A stretch of DNA of 64,000 bases, taken from Siphlonurus alternatus (lineage: Eukaryota; Arthropoda; Insecta; Ephemeroptera; Siphlonuridae). Both the position numbers and the translations under genes were made by a program. Shown in pieces: positions 51,630-63,320 of this stretch (the first letter of the stretch is position 1; each line of letters starts with the position of its first letter). The notes under the pieces were generated by a model. It was not told the DNA's origin. It searched no databases and saw nothing but the letters and a program-made list of their open reading frames with translations. The stretch spans positions 25,128,069 to 25,192,068 of the forward strand of contig OX463788.1 in assembly GCA_949825025.1 (NCBI GenBank), read 5' to 3'.

Positions 51630-51758
51630 ATTTTCTAATGGCGGCGAAGAAGAAGTGATGTCGGTGCCAAATTTTCGTTAATAACTGCAATTAAATCTGT
51701 GTTACGATGTTTTGTATGATATATTTAATGAAAATGCATAACGAACTGTGAGAATAAG
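51630..51758 (+). other. candidate leader exon and promoter
   Basis: TTCTAATGGCGGCGAAGAAG resembles a YY1-type core promoter motif and is followed by about 110 bp ending GAGAATAAG|GTATGT, a good donor. The ATG there would read only MAAKKK and stop. This could be the leader of an unrecognised transcript. Weak evidence. Confidence 0.25.
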
Positions 51759-52087
51759 GTATGTTTTAGTGTATGTATATTGCGTCCTTGGTTAAAATTG
51801 TGTTTTTCTGAACCACGATTTGTTTTGTTTATGTCTGATATCTGCAAACGAGTGGACCTCGAGTGGACTATCTGTTCTGTAAGTTTCTTAAAATTGAATT
51901 TCCAATCGTCAGCATTATTCTATATGGAAATACCGGGTATGTATAATACCATATTGTTTATATAGCAAAGTTCCCAAGCGTATATTAACGAGAAAATTAC
52001 AGTAATGATGTTCGAAAATAAATTAAATTTTTCCTTCTATGCATAGGTGTCGTTGACTGATTTCAAGTTTTTCAGTTCCCATTTAGC

Positions 52088-52480
52088 TTAAGGTAGAGAT
52101 AACGCCGAACAGCTGATTGACGTAATGCCCTTTGATTAACATGTAAACCTAAGCAAATTGACAAAAATTCTGAAATTTTTTTGACAGTAAGATGCCATGG
52201 CCTAAAAGCCATAGCAAAAGTTTCCAAAACATTTAACGAGCCGATTTTTTTAAATTAATTTTTTAGATTGGCTCTCCATGGGAAAGCCCTATGCTGAAAA
52301 TTAAAAAAATTAATAAAAAAAAATCGGCTCGTTAAATCGTGTTGAAATTTTTTCTATGGCTTTTAGGCACTAATATCTGCCTCTCAAAAAAAATTCAGAA
52401 TTTTTGTCAATTTGCCAAGGTTTACATGTTAATCAAAGGGCATTACGTCGATCAGCTGTTCGGCGTTATCTCTACCTTAA
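52088..52480. mobile_element. TTAA-flanked palindromic MITE (GGTAGAGATAACGCC)
   Basis: TTAAGGTAGAGATAACGCCG and its inverted complement bound arms of about 190 bp. The arms share TTAACATGTAAACC and the internal layout with 25689-26080. Confidence 0.87.
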
Positions 52481-52978
52481 TGTGCATACAATAATTTTTA
52501 TCATAAATAAATGGTCTATTACAATTCTTTTAACACTATATTATAGCAGTATGCACACGGTATGCCATACTGTACAGTACAGTATCTAAAATAAGCATGC
52601 ATACATAATATAATATATGCTGTATGCATATCATATTTATAAATATGCTGATGAACGATACAATGGTTTCAAGGTTCTTCTTCTACCTGCATATAATGCA
52701 ATCCCTATGCCTAGACAGTATATTTGCCTTGGATTGTAAAGGTGCTGTCACATATGGTCGAAAATTACTACCGGAATCATGCCGTAGCAGCCGCAGATAA
52801 ACGATAATGTACAAAAGCTTGCTGTATACGGCATGCCATGACATAAATAATATTTCTGTTGTTTGAAAGCTCTTAAACTTGCCACTAACCTATAAGTGTC
52901 ATATAAACCCACCTATTTTTAAAATTAAACTTAAATTATTTATTGTGTTCAATGATGTGCTGATTCCGTCTTGTGCAG

Positions 52979-53202
52979 TGTCAACAGGTAATGTTAGTGA
53001 CAATCTCGAGGCGGTGTCTCAGGCAGCGTCCAATCTCAGTGACGTCCTCGCTTGATGAAGGAAGGAGGAGAAGCGGACCCACCAGACAATCTCTCTGCCA
53101 ACGTATCTGGCCGCTGCACTCCCAGCATATCAGGCAGGGACGCACCTCCAGTCAGGTGACGGACAACACAGATGCAGCCAATGGACACTAGGGACAACCA
53201 TG
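52979..53202 (+). other. candidate exon of an unrecognised transcript
   Basis: A GC-rich island in AT-rich DNA, bounded by CTTGTGCAG and ATG|GTGAGT. One frame reads STGNVSDNLEAVSQAASNLS and stops soon after; another stays open for 72 codons (DEGRRRSGPTRQSLCQRIW). Neither is recognised. A possible next exon begins at 56367 after TTTCAACAG. Confidence 0.3.
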
Positions 53203-53393
53203 GTGAGTCCTCGGCCTGTAGTTTTCTATGTACGTTATCCTTCAATAAGTGATTTATAGGTCAACTAAAAATAATGATTGTGATTTATTTTTATTTATTT
53301 TTTTACTTTGAGGGCTATACTATAATTATACAGTATTTTTATAATTGGGAAATTAATTTTGTTGGTTGCAATACTAATTTATGTTTCATACTT

Positions 53394-55700
53394 TACTCAA
53401 TGTGAAAGTGTCTCGGAGGCAGATTCTTTGTTACGTAGTGACTAGTCGCTATTAAATTTAGACAAGATGGCTGCCATTTAGCGGAAACTTCAACTAGACA
53501 CAAACTCACTTGCATTTCAGTCGTTATGATGGCAAAGTGTCTCGGAGGCAGATTCTTTGCTACGTAGTGACTAGTCGCTATTAATTTTAGACAAGATGGC
53601 TGCCATTTAGCGGAACCTTCAACTAGACACAAACTCTCTTGCATTTCAGTACGTTATGATGGCAATGTGTCTCGGAGGCAGATTCTTTGTTAAGTACTGA
53701 CTAGTCTCTATTAAATTTAGACAAGATGGCTGCCATTTAGCGGAACCTTCAACTAGACACAAACTCACTTGCATTTCGCATACATGACCAAAATGTGTCA
53801 ATTGCCCCAAAATATAAATCAAATAAATCACTTGCATTTCAGTCGTTATGATGGCAAAGTGTCTCGGAGGCAGTTTCTTTGTTAGGTACTGACTTGTCGC
53901 TACTAAATTTAACAAGATGGCTGCCATTTAGCGGAACTTTCAACTAGACACAAACTCACTTCCATTTCAGTACGTTATGATGGCAAAGTGTCTCGGAGGC
54001 AGTTCCTTTGTTACGTACTGACTAGTCGCTATTAAATTTAGACAAGATGGCTGCCATTTAGCGGAACCTTCAACTAGACACAAACTCACTTGCATTTCAG
54101 TACGTTATGATGGCAAAATGTCTCGAAGGCAGTTTCTTTGTTACGTACTGACTAGTCGCTATTAAATTTAGACAAGATGGCTGCCATTTAGCGGAACCTT
54201 CAACTAGACACATACTCACTTGCATTTCAGTTGTTATGATGGCAAAGTGTCTCGGAGGCAGATTCTTTGTTACGTAGTGACTAGTCGCTATTAAATTTAG
54301 ACAAGATGGCTGCCATTTAGCGGAACCTTCAACTAGACACAAACTCACTTGCATTTCAGTACGTTATGATGGCAAAGTGTCTCGGAGGCAGTTTCTTTGT
54401 TACGTACTGACTAGTCGCTATTAAATTTAGACAAGATGGCTGCCATTTAGCGGAACCTTCAACTAGACACAAACTCATTTGCTTTTCAGTACGTTATGAT
54501 GGCAAAGTATCTCGGAGGCAGTTTCTTTGTTACATACTGACTAGTCTCTATTATATTTAGACAAGATGGCTGCCATTTAGCGGAACCTTCAACTAGACAC
54601 AAACTCACTTGCATTTCAGTACGTTATGATGGCAAAGTGTCTCGGAGGCAGTTTCTTTGTTACGTACTGACTAATCGCTATTAAATTTAGACAAGATGGC
54701 TGCCATTTAGCGGAACCTTCAACTAGACACAAACTCACTTGCATTTCAGTACGTTATGATGACAAAGTGTCTTGGAGGCAGTTTCTTTGTTACATACTGA
54801 CTAGTCTCTATTATATTTAGACAAGATGGCTGCCATTTAGCGGAACCTTCAACTAGACACAAACTCACTTGCATTTCAGTACGTTATGATGGCAAAGTGT
54901 CTCGGAGGCAGTTTCTTTGTTACGTACTGACTAATCGCTATTAAATTTAGACAAGATGGCTGCCATTTAGCGGAACCTTCAACTAGACACAAACTCACTT
55001 GCATTTCAGTACGTTATGATGACAAAGTGTCTTGGAGGCAGTTTCTTTGTTACGTACTGACTATATAGTCTCTATTAAATTTAGACAAGATGGCTGCCAT
55101 TTAGCGGAACCTTCAACTAGACACAAACTCATTTGCTTTTCAGTACGTTATGATGGCAAAGTATCTCGGAGGCAGTTTCTTTGTTACATACTGACTAGTC
55201 TCTATTATATTTAGACAAGATGGCTGCCATTTAGCGGAACCTTCTACTAGACACAAACTCACTTGCATTTCAGTACGTTATGATGGCAAAGTGTCTCGGA
55301 GGCAGTTTCTTTGTTACGTACTGACTAGTCTCTATTAAATTTAGACAAGATGGCTGCCATTTAGCGGAACCTTCAACTAGACACAAACTCACTTGCATTT
55401 CAGTACGTTATGATGGCAAAGTGTCTCGGAGGCAAATTCTTTGTTACGTACTGACTAGTCGCTATTAAATTTAGACAAGATGGCTGCCATTTAGCGGAAC
55501 CTTCAACTAGACACAAACTCACTTGCATTTCAGTACGTTATGCTGGCAAAGTGTCTCGGAGGCAGTTTCTTTGTTACGTACTGACTAGTCTCTATTAAAT
55601 TTAGACAAGATGGCTGCCATTTAGCGGAACCTTCAACTAGACACAAACTCACTTGCATTTCAGTACGTTATGATGGCAAAGTGTTTCGGAGGCTCCTACT
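53394..55700 (+). repeat. 130-bp satellite, about 18 copies, YY1-like motif in each unit
   Basis: The period is 130 bp in most of the array (unit starts near 54368, 54498, 54628, 54758, 54888, 55018); some units are 128 or 132-134 bp. Each unit contains GTGTCTCGGAGGCAG, TACGTACTGACTAGTC, ACAAGATGGCTGCCATTTAG and TTGCATTTCAG. One 60-bp interruption lies near 53780-53840. A diverged last unit (CCAAGATGGCGCC) extends to about 55790. The minus-strand frames are repeat artefacts: 130 is not a multiple of three. Confidence 0.95.
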
Positions 55701-55942
55701 TCGTCATTACTGACGCTACGTGATGGAACCAAGATGGCGCCTATTTGACAGGACCTGCTGCCAGTGACAAACTAACCTCATGTTTTCAGAAATTAAATTA
55801 GTAACAGCGTCAATCTGCATCATGTTACCAACTTACTGACTTTTCCTTCCAGCATTGATATTAAATTCTAAATATCAGCCATTTTTTCAAACTTAAAACC
55901 AAAATATCATTTAAAATGAACAATCTAAAGCTGTGTGATACT

Positions 55943-56169
55943 CAAGGATTTTGTATTTATAGATAGGTTATCTCTATACCAATAGAATAAGAGCTACTGA
56001 GGCAAATCTCCAACGTAAGATGGTGACCGAGCGCAACCATCTGCAATGTAAACTATATGGAAGTTCCCCAACGTAAGATGGCAGTCATCCCATTGGTTAC
56101 TGTTGTAACCGCCACCCACTTCCTCACCGACGGCAGTACCATCACCTATCCATACATACAAAATCCTTG
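55943..56169. mobile_element. hAT-type MITE, copy C
   Basis: CAAGGATTTTGTAT and ACAAAATCCTTG ends have the 8-bp duplication GTGATACT (55935-55942, 56170-56177). This is the best uninterrupted reference for copy A. Confidence 0.92.
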
Positions 56170-56571
56170 GTGATACTCATATAATGACCATATATTGCAG
56201 TGGCTTTTATACTGTGGCTTGCATACTGACTTTTGTTGTTCCAGCATGTTATGGAGCCTGATAAAATAATTCTACTGGTTCCTTCAAACACCTAGACATT
56301 TGTATAATTTACTTATACGACTATTGTTTACATCGTGAGTGTCTAAATTTTGATTAATTTCAACAGGGCATCATGATCACTGCCAACAAGCCTCCTACCT
56401 GATGATGAAAAGTCTGCCAACAGTGCCACGAATTCAAGAATTTTAACGTTTATCCCCGACGTCTTTGGCCCAAGTAATTCCAAACAGCAGTTTCAAATAC
56501 TTGGGTAATAGAGGGGAGAACTCGTCAAAGTGAATAGTAGAAAATTTACTTTTTATTTATTTGAGGAGATA

Positions 56572-57060
56572 TGGGTCAGATGGGGGAGGGCCCAATATTG
56601 ATTCTGGCAGAAAGCTAGTTGGGTTTCATTGTAATTTTTTTGGAAGGAGTTGGGTTACATGGTGGAGAGTCCGGTATTGATTCTGCCAAAAAGCTAGTTG
56701 AATTTCGTTGTAAAGAGTTGTTTAGAGTTGGGTCAGATGGGGGAAGGACCAGTATTGATTCTGCCAGAAAGTTCGTTGGATTTCGTTGTAAAGAGTTGTT
56801 GAGAGTTGGGTCAGATGGGGGAAGAACCAGTATTGCTTCTGGCAGAAAGTTTGTTGGATTTCGTTATAATTTTGTTGAAATGAGTTAGGTCAAATAAGGG
56901 ATAACCCAGTATTGATTCTGCCAGAAAGTTCGTTGCATTTCATTGTAATTTTGTTGGAATGAGTTGGGTCACATTGGGGAGGATCCAGGAATGATTCTGC
57001 CAGAAAGCTAGTTGGATTTCGTTGTAATTTGGTTGCAATGAGTTGAGTCAGATTGGGCAA
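56572..57060 (+). repeat. tandem repeat, period about 77-79 bp
   Basis: Six to seven units contain GATTCTGCCAGAAAG, TTGGATTTCGTTGTAA and GAGTTGGGTCAGATGGGG, at about 56573, 56651, 56730, 56807, 56886 and 56964. The open frame across it follows the repeat. Confidence 0.88.
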
Positions 57061-57733
57061 CCCCTGGTTCGGCAGGGGGAAACTCTTAGTTGTATTTCAT
57101 TGTAATCAGTTGTATAAATGTGTGTTGAAATTTGTTAATGCCAGCTGTATTTTATTGAATAATGTCTTGTTAATAAAGGTTGAAATTTGTTGTGATTAAT
57201 CAGTTGTATAATGTTTATTTTCATTGTAATCCTTGAGTTACACTATGTTGTGTAGTGTTATCATTATCCAGTTATATTTAGTTGCTTTTTGCGCACGTTT
57301 ATCTTGGTTAGCAGGAGTTAAAACAATATCTGTTGCCTTCAGTTATTCAAAGTTACAGGGCCGCAACTAAAACGAACCCTAAAAGCGGCAAAATCATAGT
57401 TGTATTGAGTTGTATAGTTAGTTTTTAGTTGGAGCAAGATTTTGTTCAACAAAATTTAAGTGTGGGACTTTAAAAGTACACGATAGAACTCATAAAAAAA
57501 ATCTCACCGCCAAAAAACCGTTAAAAGTATTTTTTATAATTTTTTTTCGTCATTTTGCCTACATGCTCACTGTATAAAATCTGGCCTGCCAAAACTTTCT
57601 CTTTTCCCTCCCTCCTGCGCCTCCTTCGCAATGTATTATTATAGGGAAACCCCTCTCCCGCCTCACGTAAACATAAACAGAAATCATGCAGCTCTATAGT
57701 ATTCTCCAAAAAAAGTATACAAATAAGTATATA

Positions 57734-57760
<27 letters not shown>

Positions 57761-57770
<10 letters not shown>

Positions 57771-57965
57771 AAACTTCTACCGTGTTTACCCGCCAAGACA
57801 AGAAAAGAAAACTTGTCAGAAAATTTAAAAGTCTTCCGAGGTGGGACTCGAACCCACATCTCTCTGTGCAATCGCGGCGGCGAGCGCCTTAATTATCCCC
57901 TTAGACCACTCGGTCGACCTTCAAATTGGCGGGTAAACATTTACGGTAGAAGTTTAAAATTATAT
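57761..57965. mobile_element. inverted-repeat cassette enclosing a tRNA-like sequence
   Basis: AATTTTAAACTTCTACCGTG and TTTACCCGCCAA on the left are returned at 57926-57965 (TTGGCGGGTAAACATTTACG, then GGTAGAAGTTTAAAATT). Arms of about 30-35 bp flank a ~130-bp interior that is mostly tRNA-like. It lies between TA microsatellites. Confidence 0.65.
57832..57917 (-). pseudogene. tRNA-like sequence (Leu/Ser-type D arm), probably not functional
   Basis: On the minus strand, GACCGAGTGGTCTAAGG is a class II D arm (A box) and GTGGGTTCGAGTCCCAC is a perfect T arm (B box). TTTT follows as a Pol III stop. The acceptor strands do not pair properly and an extra block (GGATAATTAA) sits before the anticodon region, so no amino acid is assigned. 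Confidence 0.55.
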
Positions 57966-58023
57966 AAAATACTGCCAATGTCTGTAAGTTGAAAAACTTA
58001 CTATATATTATATATATGTCATC

Positions 58024-58027
<4 letters not shown>

Positions 58028-58091
<64 letters not shown>
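58028..58091 (+). repeat. (TA)n microsatellite
   Basis: A pure TA run of about 31 units at the 3' side of the truncated LINE. Confidence 0.96.
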
Positions 58092-58096
<5 letters not shown>

Positions 58097-58111
58097 TATA
58101 TATATAATATG

Positions 58112-58843
58112 TATATATATTATTAGTCTTTTATTATAAATATATATTCATTATAAATTAACACTGTAATAGAACACATAAAACACACATACAATTTAAA
58201 CTATGTATATAATAGTTACAGAATAATAGAGAATAATAATAAAATAACAGATGATATTAACAGCCTGTTACATCATAATATATCATATATATATAAGCTG
58301 CACATATATAAAACAAAATATGACGTAGAAAATAAATAGAATGAAAAACTTTTTGCTTAAATTGCTATTCAAAATATAGACTATATGAACCGGACTGAAT
58401 CCCTAAATTTAGTGATATTTTTTAATGTTGCTTTCCTGCATTTCACTAGTGTGGATGAGGATGTGGATGTGGATATCTTCAGTCCGGTACTATATGAAGT
58501 CTCCCTTGGCATAATCGCTGATAGGTTTAATTCTAGATTTACAGATATTTAAATGATATTGGCTACAATATTCATTACATAATTTACATACACAGGATTG
58601 TTCAGCTTAATGATAACCAGAGGATTTACAGATTAGGTGATGGAAGCCGTGAACAGCTTGGCGAGTTAAGACATTTCTAACATTGGATCTATCCAATTGG
58701 GGCAGACACCAATGTTTACATGTCATATATAGCATCAGTGCTGTAAAACTCAGGATTAATATCCTGAGCTTTTTGATTCCTGACAGCTAGAAAATTGGAA
58801 TATTGATCTGTCATTGGAAGTTTAAACATTTCTTTGATTTCTC
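58112..58843 (-). mobile_element. 5'-truncated copy of the macro-domain LINE (3' end)
   Basis: Matches 36378-37040 through the 3' region and the last ~110 codons of ORF2, with scattered changes and one nested insertion (58389-58498). Homology stops abruptly at 58843, as expected for incomplete reverse transcription. Confidence 0.85.
58389..58498. mobile_element. 110-bp MITE with 9-bp target duplication
   Basis: The ends ACCGGACTGAA and TTCAGTCCGGT are flanked by ACTATATGA (58380-58388 and 58499-58507). The intact LINE at about 36691 shows the single empty site ACTATATGA. A 9-bp duplication suggests the Mutator type. Confidence 0.85.
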
Positions 58844-58855
58844 AAGTAAAAATAA

Positions 58856-59072
58856 ATATGGGTAATGTATGGTAAAAATATGGTTTTTGTATGGTTTGGT
58901 ATGGTAAAAGTATGGTATTGTATGGTCTTGTATGGTCACGAAAAATTTTGTAGAAAATTATGTATGGTCAAAATATGGGGAGCAATATATTTTATTTTAA
59001 CACACCCTGTAAACCATACAATTACCATACATTTTACATCATGAGAAATGTGACCACATTTTACCCATACTT
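58856..59072. repeat. TATGGT-rich array with inverted return
   Basis: More than eight TATGGT/GTATGG words occur at 58856-58985, then ACCATAC words on the same strand at about 59010-59072. The two halves could fold back on each other. Confidence 0.6.
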
Positions 59073-59636
59073 TCAGTAGAGTGAAAAATTTTTAAGTACA
59101 AATTTGACTTAGAAAAATTTTCTGTTCAGCTAAATGGATGCTGTATTAAAAAAAAAAAAATTAGATAAAAATTTTGCATGGTTGATTAATATAATTTAAG
59201 TTCTTAATTTCTAAATTTACGTTATTTGCCACTAAAAAGGACAAAAACTTTAGACTTTTGTGTGTTAATTATTATTCAAATTAATTATTGCTTTTACTTG
59301 CATGCTTATATATATTAAAAAAATCATTTAAAGAGATTTTTAATTTTTTAATAAGAAATTAAAAAGAAAATCATAGTAGGTATATAGTACTACACTAGGT
59401 ATAGTTTATTACGTATTTTATTGACTGTGTTAAAAAATTAATATTTTTATTTAAATTTTTTATTTATATTTATATCTTGTAAGTTTTAATTCATTAATCA
59501 TTGCATACAAGTATGTGTTTTTATTTTTTGTTTACTCGATCTAATTGCAAGAATCATGAACATATATATGCTGAGCAGCGCGGCTCAAAAAAAGAAAAAA
59601 TAAAAACTTGCTTTAAATATTCCGCGCCATAAGAAA
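59073..59636. other. intergenic, nothing recognised
   Basis: Very AT-rich, homopolymer-rich sequence without a recognisable feature. Confidence 0.4.
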
Positions 59637-60110
59637 ATGGAGGAGATTTTTCAACCAATGAAAAAAATTCTTTCAGAAAACCAGCTGTTTTCAAAGCTTT
59701 AAAAAAAAACGTTGGAAATGGCTTCTCTCTCCTCTGACGACTTGTTGTTTATAATATTTAGCACAGAAGAAGTACATTAAAGCACCTTTTTAGGCTTTAT
59801 TAACGGTAAGTAATTATCATTTCCTAATATGAAATGATTCAAAGTGCTCCAAGAAAATGTTTTAATAGGTTTCTATCAATCACTCCCCAGGTCGACCCTC
59901 TTGCTGGTGGATTTGGCTATACACACTCAATATGACCGGTCAGTGTGGGAGCTGTGAGGACATATATATTATGCATATGCTGCAAGAGTACCTTCCAAAA
60001 TAAGAGATGGCCATGAGCGGAGCTGGATATTCGCATGGACCAAATGATGACACACCTGGCCTCCAGTACATCCAGTTTTGTCACCAGCAATCGTGGAGGA
60101 AACCCAAAAT
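59637..60110 (+). other. candidate first two exons of an unrecognised gene
   Basis: A possible leader around AAATGGAGGAG ends at TTAACG|GTAAGT (59805). A possible exon at 59891-60110 has acceptor CACTCCCCAG and donor AAAAT|GTAAGT. An ATG at 60007 opens a frame to the donor (MAMSGAGYSHGPNDDTPGLQ) with no recognised family. The hAT element at 60134 follows just inside the putative intron. Confidence 0.27.
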
Positions 60111-60133
60111 GTAAGTTACATATGCATAATTAT

Positions 60134-62123
60134 CAGTGGTGAAAGTAGTTTCAAAGTCTTACCAGTGCGCTTCAGATAGAGGCCTGAAGGGCCCAAACCC
60201 CCGCCGGAGGCGCGATTTTTTGGGAAAAAGGGGCGTGGCTTATTTTTTTTAATTGAAAGTTGCACTAAAATTGATTTATAATTAATTTTTTAAATAGAGT
60301 GAGCGATTACATTTTTTTAAAGAATTTATTTTCTAAAAATATTTTATAACCTGCCCTCTATTAATTAAGAAATGAAAACCAAAGATTTCCCAAAGTTGGT
60401 GTTTCGGAGGCGTTTAATTTTGGCACAGAAAACAGCATTTTACTTAAACTTTACTTGAACTCATGATACAACTATAATAGATAGGTCCATCAGCCCTACG
60501 AATTTGGACTGATCTGCGCATTTTGGCCAAAAACACCCAAGGTGACGTCACTTAGTGAGCTCAAAACAGCTGTTTTGCTGCACGAGGGGCCCCTACCGGA
60601 GCAGAGTTTTTGTTCAACATTAGCGAGAATGTTGCTTTTTATCTCATCTCAAATTTGATATTTATTTGCAATACTACAAGCCAAACCGGTTGCAGTAACG
60701 TATTAAAAGAATTTTTAAACACTGCAATTCGCAAGCAATCTGGGGTAGAAGTTCGTATCTTTGTTCATAAAGCATACAAAGTTGCTATTGGCTGTGCGCA
60801 GATTAGTCACCTAGCGTTTGCGCAGCTTCATTTGGATTCAAGCTTTTTTATCATGCACACTTTGCAGAGCCTTGCGCAGTAGACTACTAACATTTAAAAC
60901 TCGTTTCTGCGCAGCTTTTCTAAGCCATGGCTATTAATTTACGGAAAACTCTATAATAGAGCAGAAAAAATTAAACGTATGCACCGTGCGCATGGGACGG
61001 CCCTGACTTGAACTATGGTACCAATTAAAAAATACGTACGTAATCTAGCATAAATTCATTAATGAATTTTCGATTTAAAAATAAAATATTTTTTTACGGA
61101 GCCGTTTAAAAAATATTGAAAATCCCACAAAATAAGTAAAATTAAATAATTATTCAAACTTTCAACCGATTAAAAAAAAAATGTAGTGTCGCATATTAAA
61201 TTGCATGATAAAAAAAATATTCAAAAATATCTGTGCTGGCTAATGAAAATTAAAACATAACTTTTAATATGAAAAAAAAATCGCAAACAAGTTGTCTATG
61301 TCTAGCAGCAGTGTTAATACAATAAAAATATTTTAATGAACTGTTTCACAATTTAGAATATTCTATAAATTTAATTAATTTAATAAATGATACATTTTTT
61401 TAAATTATTAAATTATCGTTTAAAATGTCTCAAAAATTAATTTAATAAAAAAATTCCAAAAATATGTATAGGTTACAATTTTAAAAAAGTGATAACGACT
61501 ACCAATTTATAGGAAAATTGAAGATAAAATAGTAAACCCAGTAAGCAGTAAACCTACAGATATTTAAAAAATATATATAAAAAATTCCTTGATTAAAAAA
61601 ATTTAAAAAAATTACATAATAAATAAATGTGTTCTCAGGCTCGCGCGCCAATAAAAAAAAGCTAGGCGTTTGTGAGAAAAATATTAAAATTAACTTTTTT
61701 ATCGTAGTCTTTTAAAATAATGTTTTACTGTAGCACTTACTATTTATTTATAATGCAACAATTTTGTATCACAAATTGTCAATTTATTTTTATCTTTTAC
61801 CCAATGAAAAATATAAATAAAAGTAAATACATTCAACATGGATTTCAATTACTTTTTTTAGTACAAAATTTTGACTTTAAAAGAAAGTACGTGCAAGTTA
61901 AAACTTCGTGAGATAAATAAAATCCAAGTACAAGAACATGTATTGAGCATGATTATAATGGTTTATAATGTGATCCGTTCACACTTGCAAATATTGTTTT
62001 TTTCATTAAAAATTATTTATTTTTTTAGTAAATTTCGATCAGTGTCTTACCAGTGCGCCGCACTGGCGTCAAATGTCTTACCAGTGCGGCGCACTGGTGC
62101 GCACCGGCTTACTTTCACCACTG
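60134..62123. mobile_element. hAT-type non-autonomous element, second copy, with insertion
   Basis: CAGTGGTGAAAGTAG ends with the 8-bp duplication ATAATTAT (60126-60133, 62124-62131). Apart from the insertion at 60462-61005 it is close to identical to 23645-25100, so both moved recently. Confidence 0.93.
60462..61005. mobile_element. 544-bp insertion with 9-bp duplication
   Basis: ACTTGAACT flanks both sides (60453-60461, 61006-61014). The sister hAT at 23645 shows the uninterrupted site (ACGTGAACT). The right end reads GGACGGCCCTG; clear inverted ends are not visible. A 90-codon plus-strand frame (60610-60882) has no recognised family. The insertion contains TGACGTCA and several CTGCGCAG-like words. 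Confidence 0.75.
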
Positions 62124-62181
62124 ATAATTATTATATATGTTCTTTAAAAAAGATAGATCCTTCCCTGCAGTACTGTATGCA

Positions 62182-62447
62182 TTAAGGTGCTTTCACATAT
62201 TCGAAAATCGCTACGGAGTTCCGTAGCAATGCCGTAAGCGTTTCACATATTCTTGTTCATCTGCGGCAGCTGCGGCGGAAAATCATGTGAATGCCGCAGC
62301 AAAACCAAACTCATCTTGATTTTGCTACGGAGTTCCGTAGAACGTGCCGCAGAAGATCACGAGGTGCTACGGAGCGCCGCAGCAAAATCAACACATTTGC
62401 TACGGAGCGTTTCCGTAGCGATTTTCGAATATGTGAAAGCACCTTAA
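62182..62447. mobile_element. TTAA-flanked MITE with CTACGGAGTTCCGTAG units
   Basis: TTAAGGTGCTTTCACATATT is inverted at the right end. The interior has repeated CTACGGAG..CCGTAG and GCCGCAGCAAAA words, several in inverted pairs. Relics occur near 52740 and 45735. Confidence 0.85.
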
Positions 62448-62628
62448 TATATCAGTATCACTGTATGATTTCACTACATCATGCACACACTACTGTGTTA
62501 AAAAAAAAAGTACTGTTAATTCTTTCTGATTTGTTTCTTTCAATTTTAAATAAAATTTGTTTTGCTGAAGCAAAAGTTGGAAGCTATATTGCAGCCTTCA
62601 AAGCTAGTTGGCCCTGCATGACATCTCT

Positions 62629-62910
62629 GGGTGTAGTCCGTATTAAGTTCTGAACGTTCAGAACAGCTGAGCGATTACGGACCTGTCCGGAACAAAAACA
62701 CTAACTTCAGAACATCAAATAACGAAACACTTTCATTGTGATCAGCTGACTCTAGTTCTGATAGTTCGGAGGAAAAGTTCGCAACACCCGGAACCTCTTT
62801 TTTGAATTCAGCTGACTCACTTCGGGTAACCTCGGAAATGGTTCTGAACATTCAGAACATAATTTCGGAACGCTAAATCGAAGGTTCTGAACTTATTACG
62901 GACTACACCC
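62629..62910. mobile_element. inverted-repeat MITE ending GGGTGTAGTCCGTA
   Basis: GGGTGTAGTCCGTA and TACGGACTACACCC bound a 282-bp element with several internal GTTCTGAAC/GTTCAGAAC words in both orientations. No target duplication is clear. Confidence 0.75.
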
Positions 62911-63320
62911 CAAGATGCCTTTCACCCTCTGCTCGCTTACCTAGCTGTCCCCCTGCAGTGGTCCTGCAAGCTATATAAGTGTGAGAGATGGCAGCGAGCA
63001 GGAGGAGGCATTGAATGTTGTAAAGCGCCAGTAGCTATTGAGGCGGCTACAGTATATAGGTCAAAACACCGGCTTGGCATATACCGGTAAATTTTATAGT
63101 TATGTGAAGTACTGTGAGATGAAATCCGAATAATTAAATTAAATTCCATCCCCCCCCCCCCCCCCCACTTTATCACTTATATTTGAAAAAGTGCTATCTT
63201 ACTCTCCGGAAAAAAAAATTTACATTATTAGGCTGCGGTCAATTATCAGAGAAGCTGATTTTAAAAGCTTGCTTTTTTAAGAGATTTAATTTTAGAGATG
63301 CCATATCTCCTAATCAAATT
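62911..63320. other. intergenic, nothing recognised
   Basis: Contains a poly-C run at 63150-63167 and no recognisable gene. Confidence 0.35.

Noticed and set aside
53393..54354. Minus-strand frames with repeated LPPRHFAIITTEMQVSLCLV
   Set aside because: These are readings of the 130-bp satellite. The period is not a multiple of three, so no continuous protein is possible.
59594..59810. Possible 5' end of a known gene at AAATGGAGGAG
   Set aside because: No recognisable coding continues from it; kept only as a weak candidate leader.
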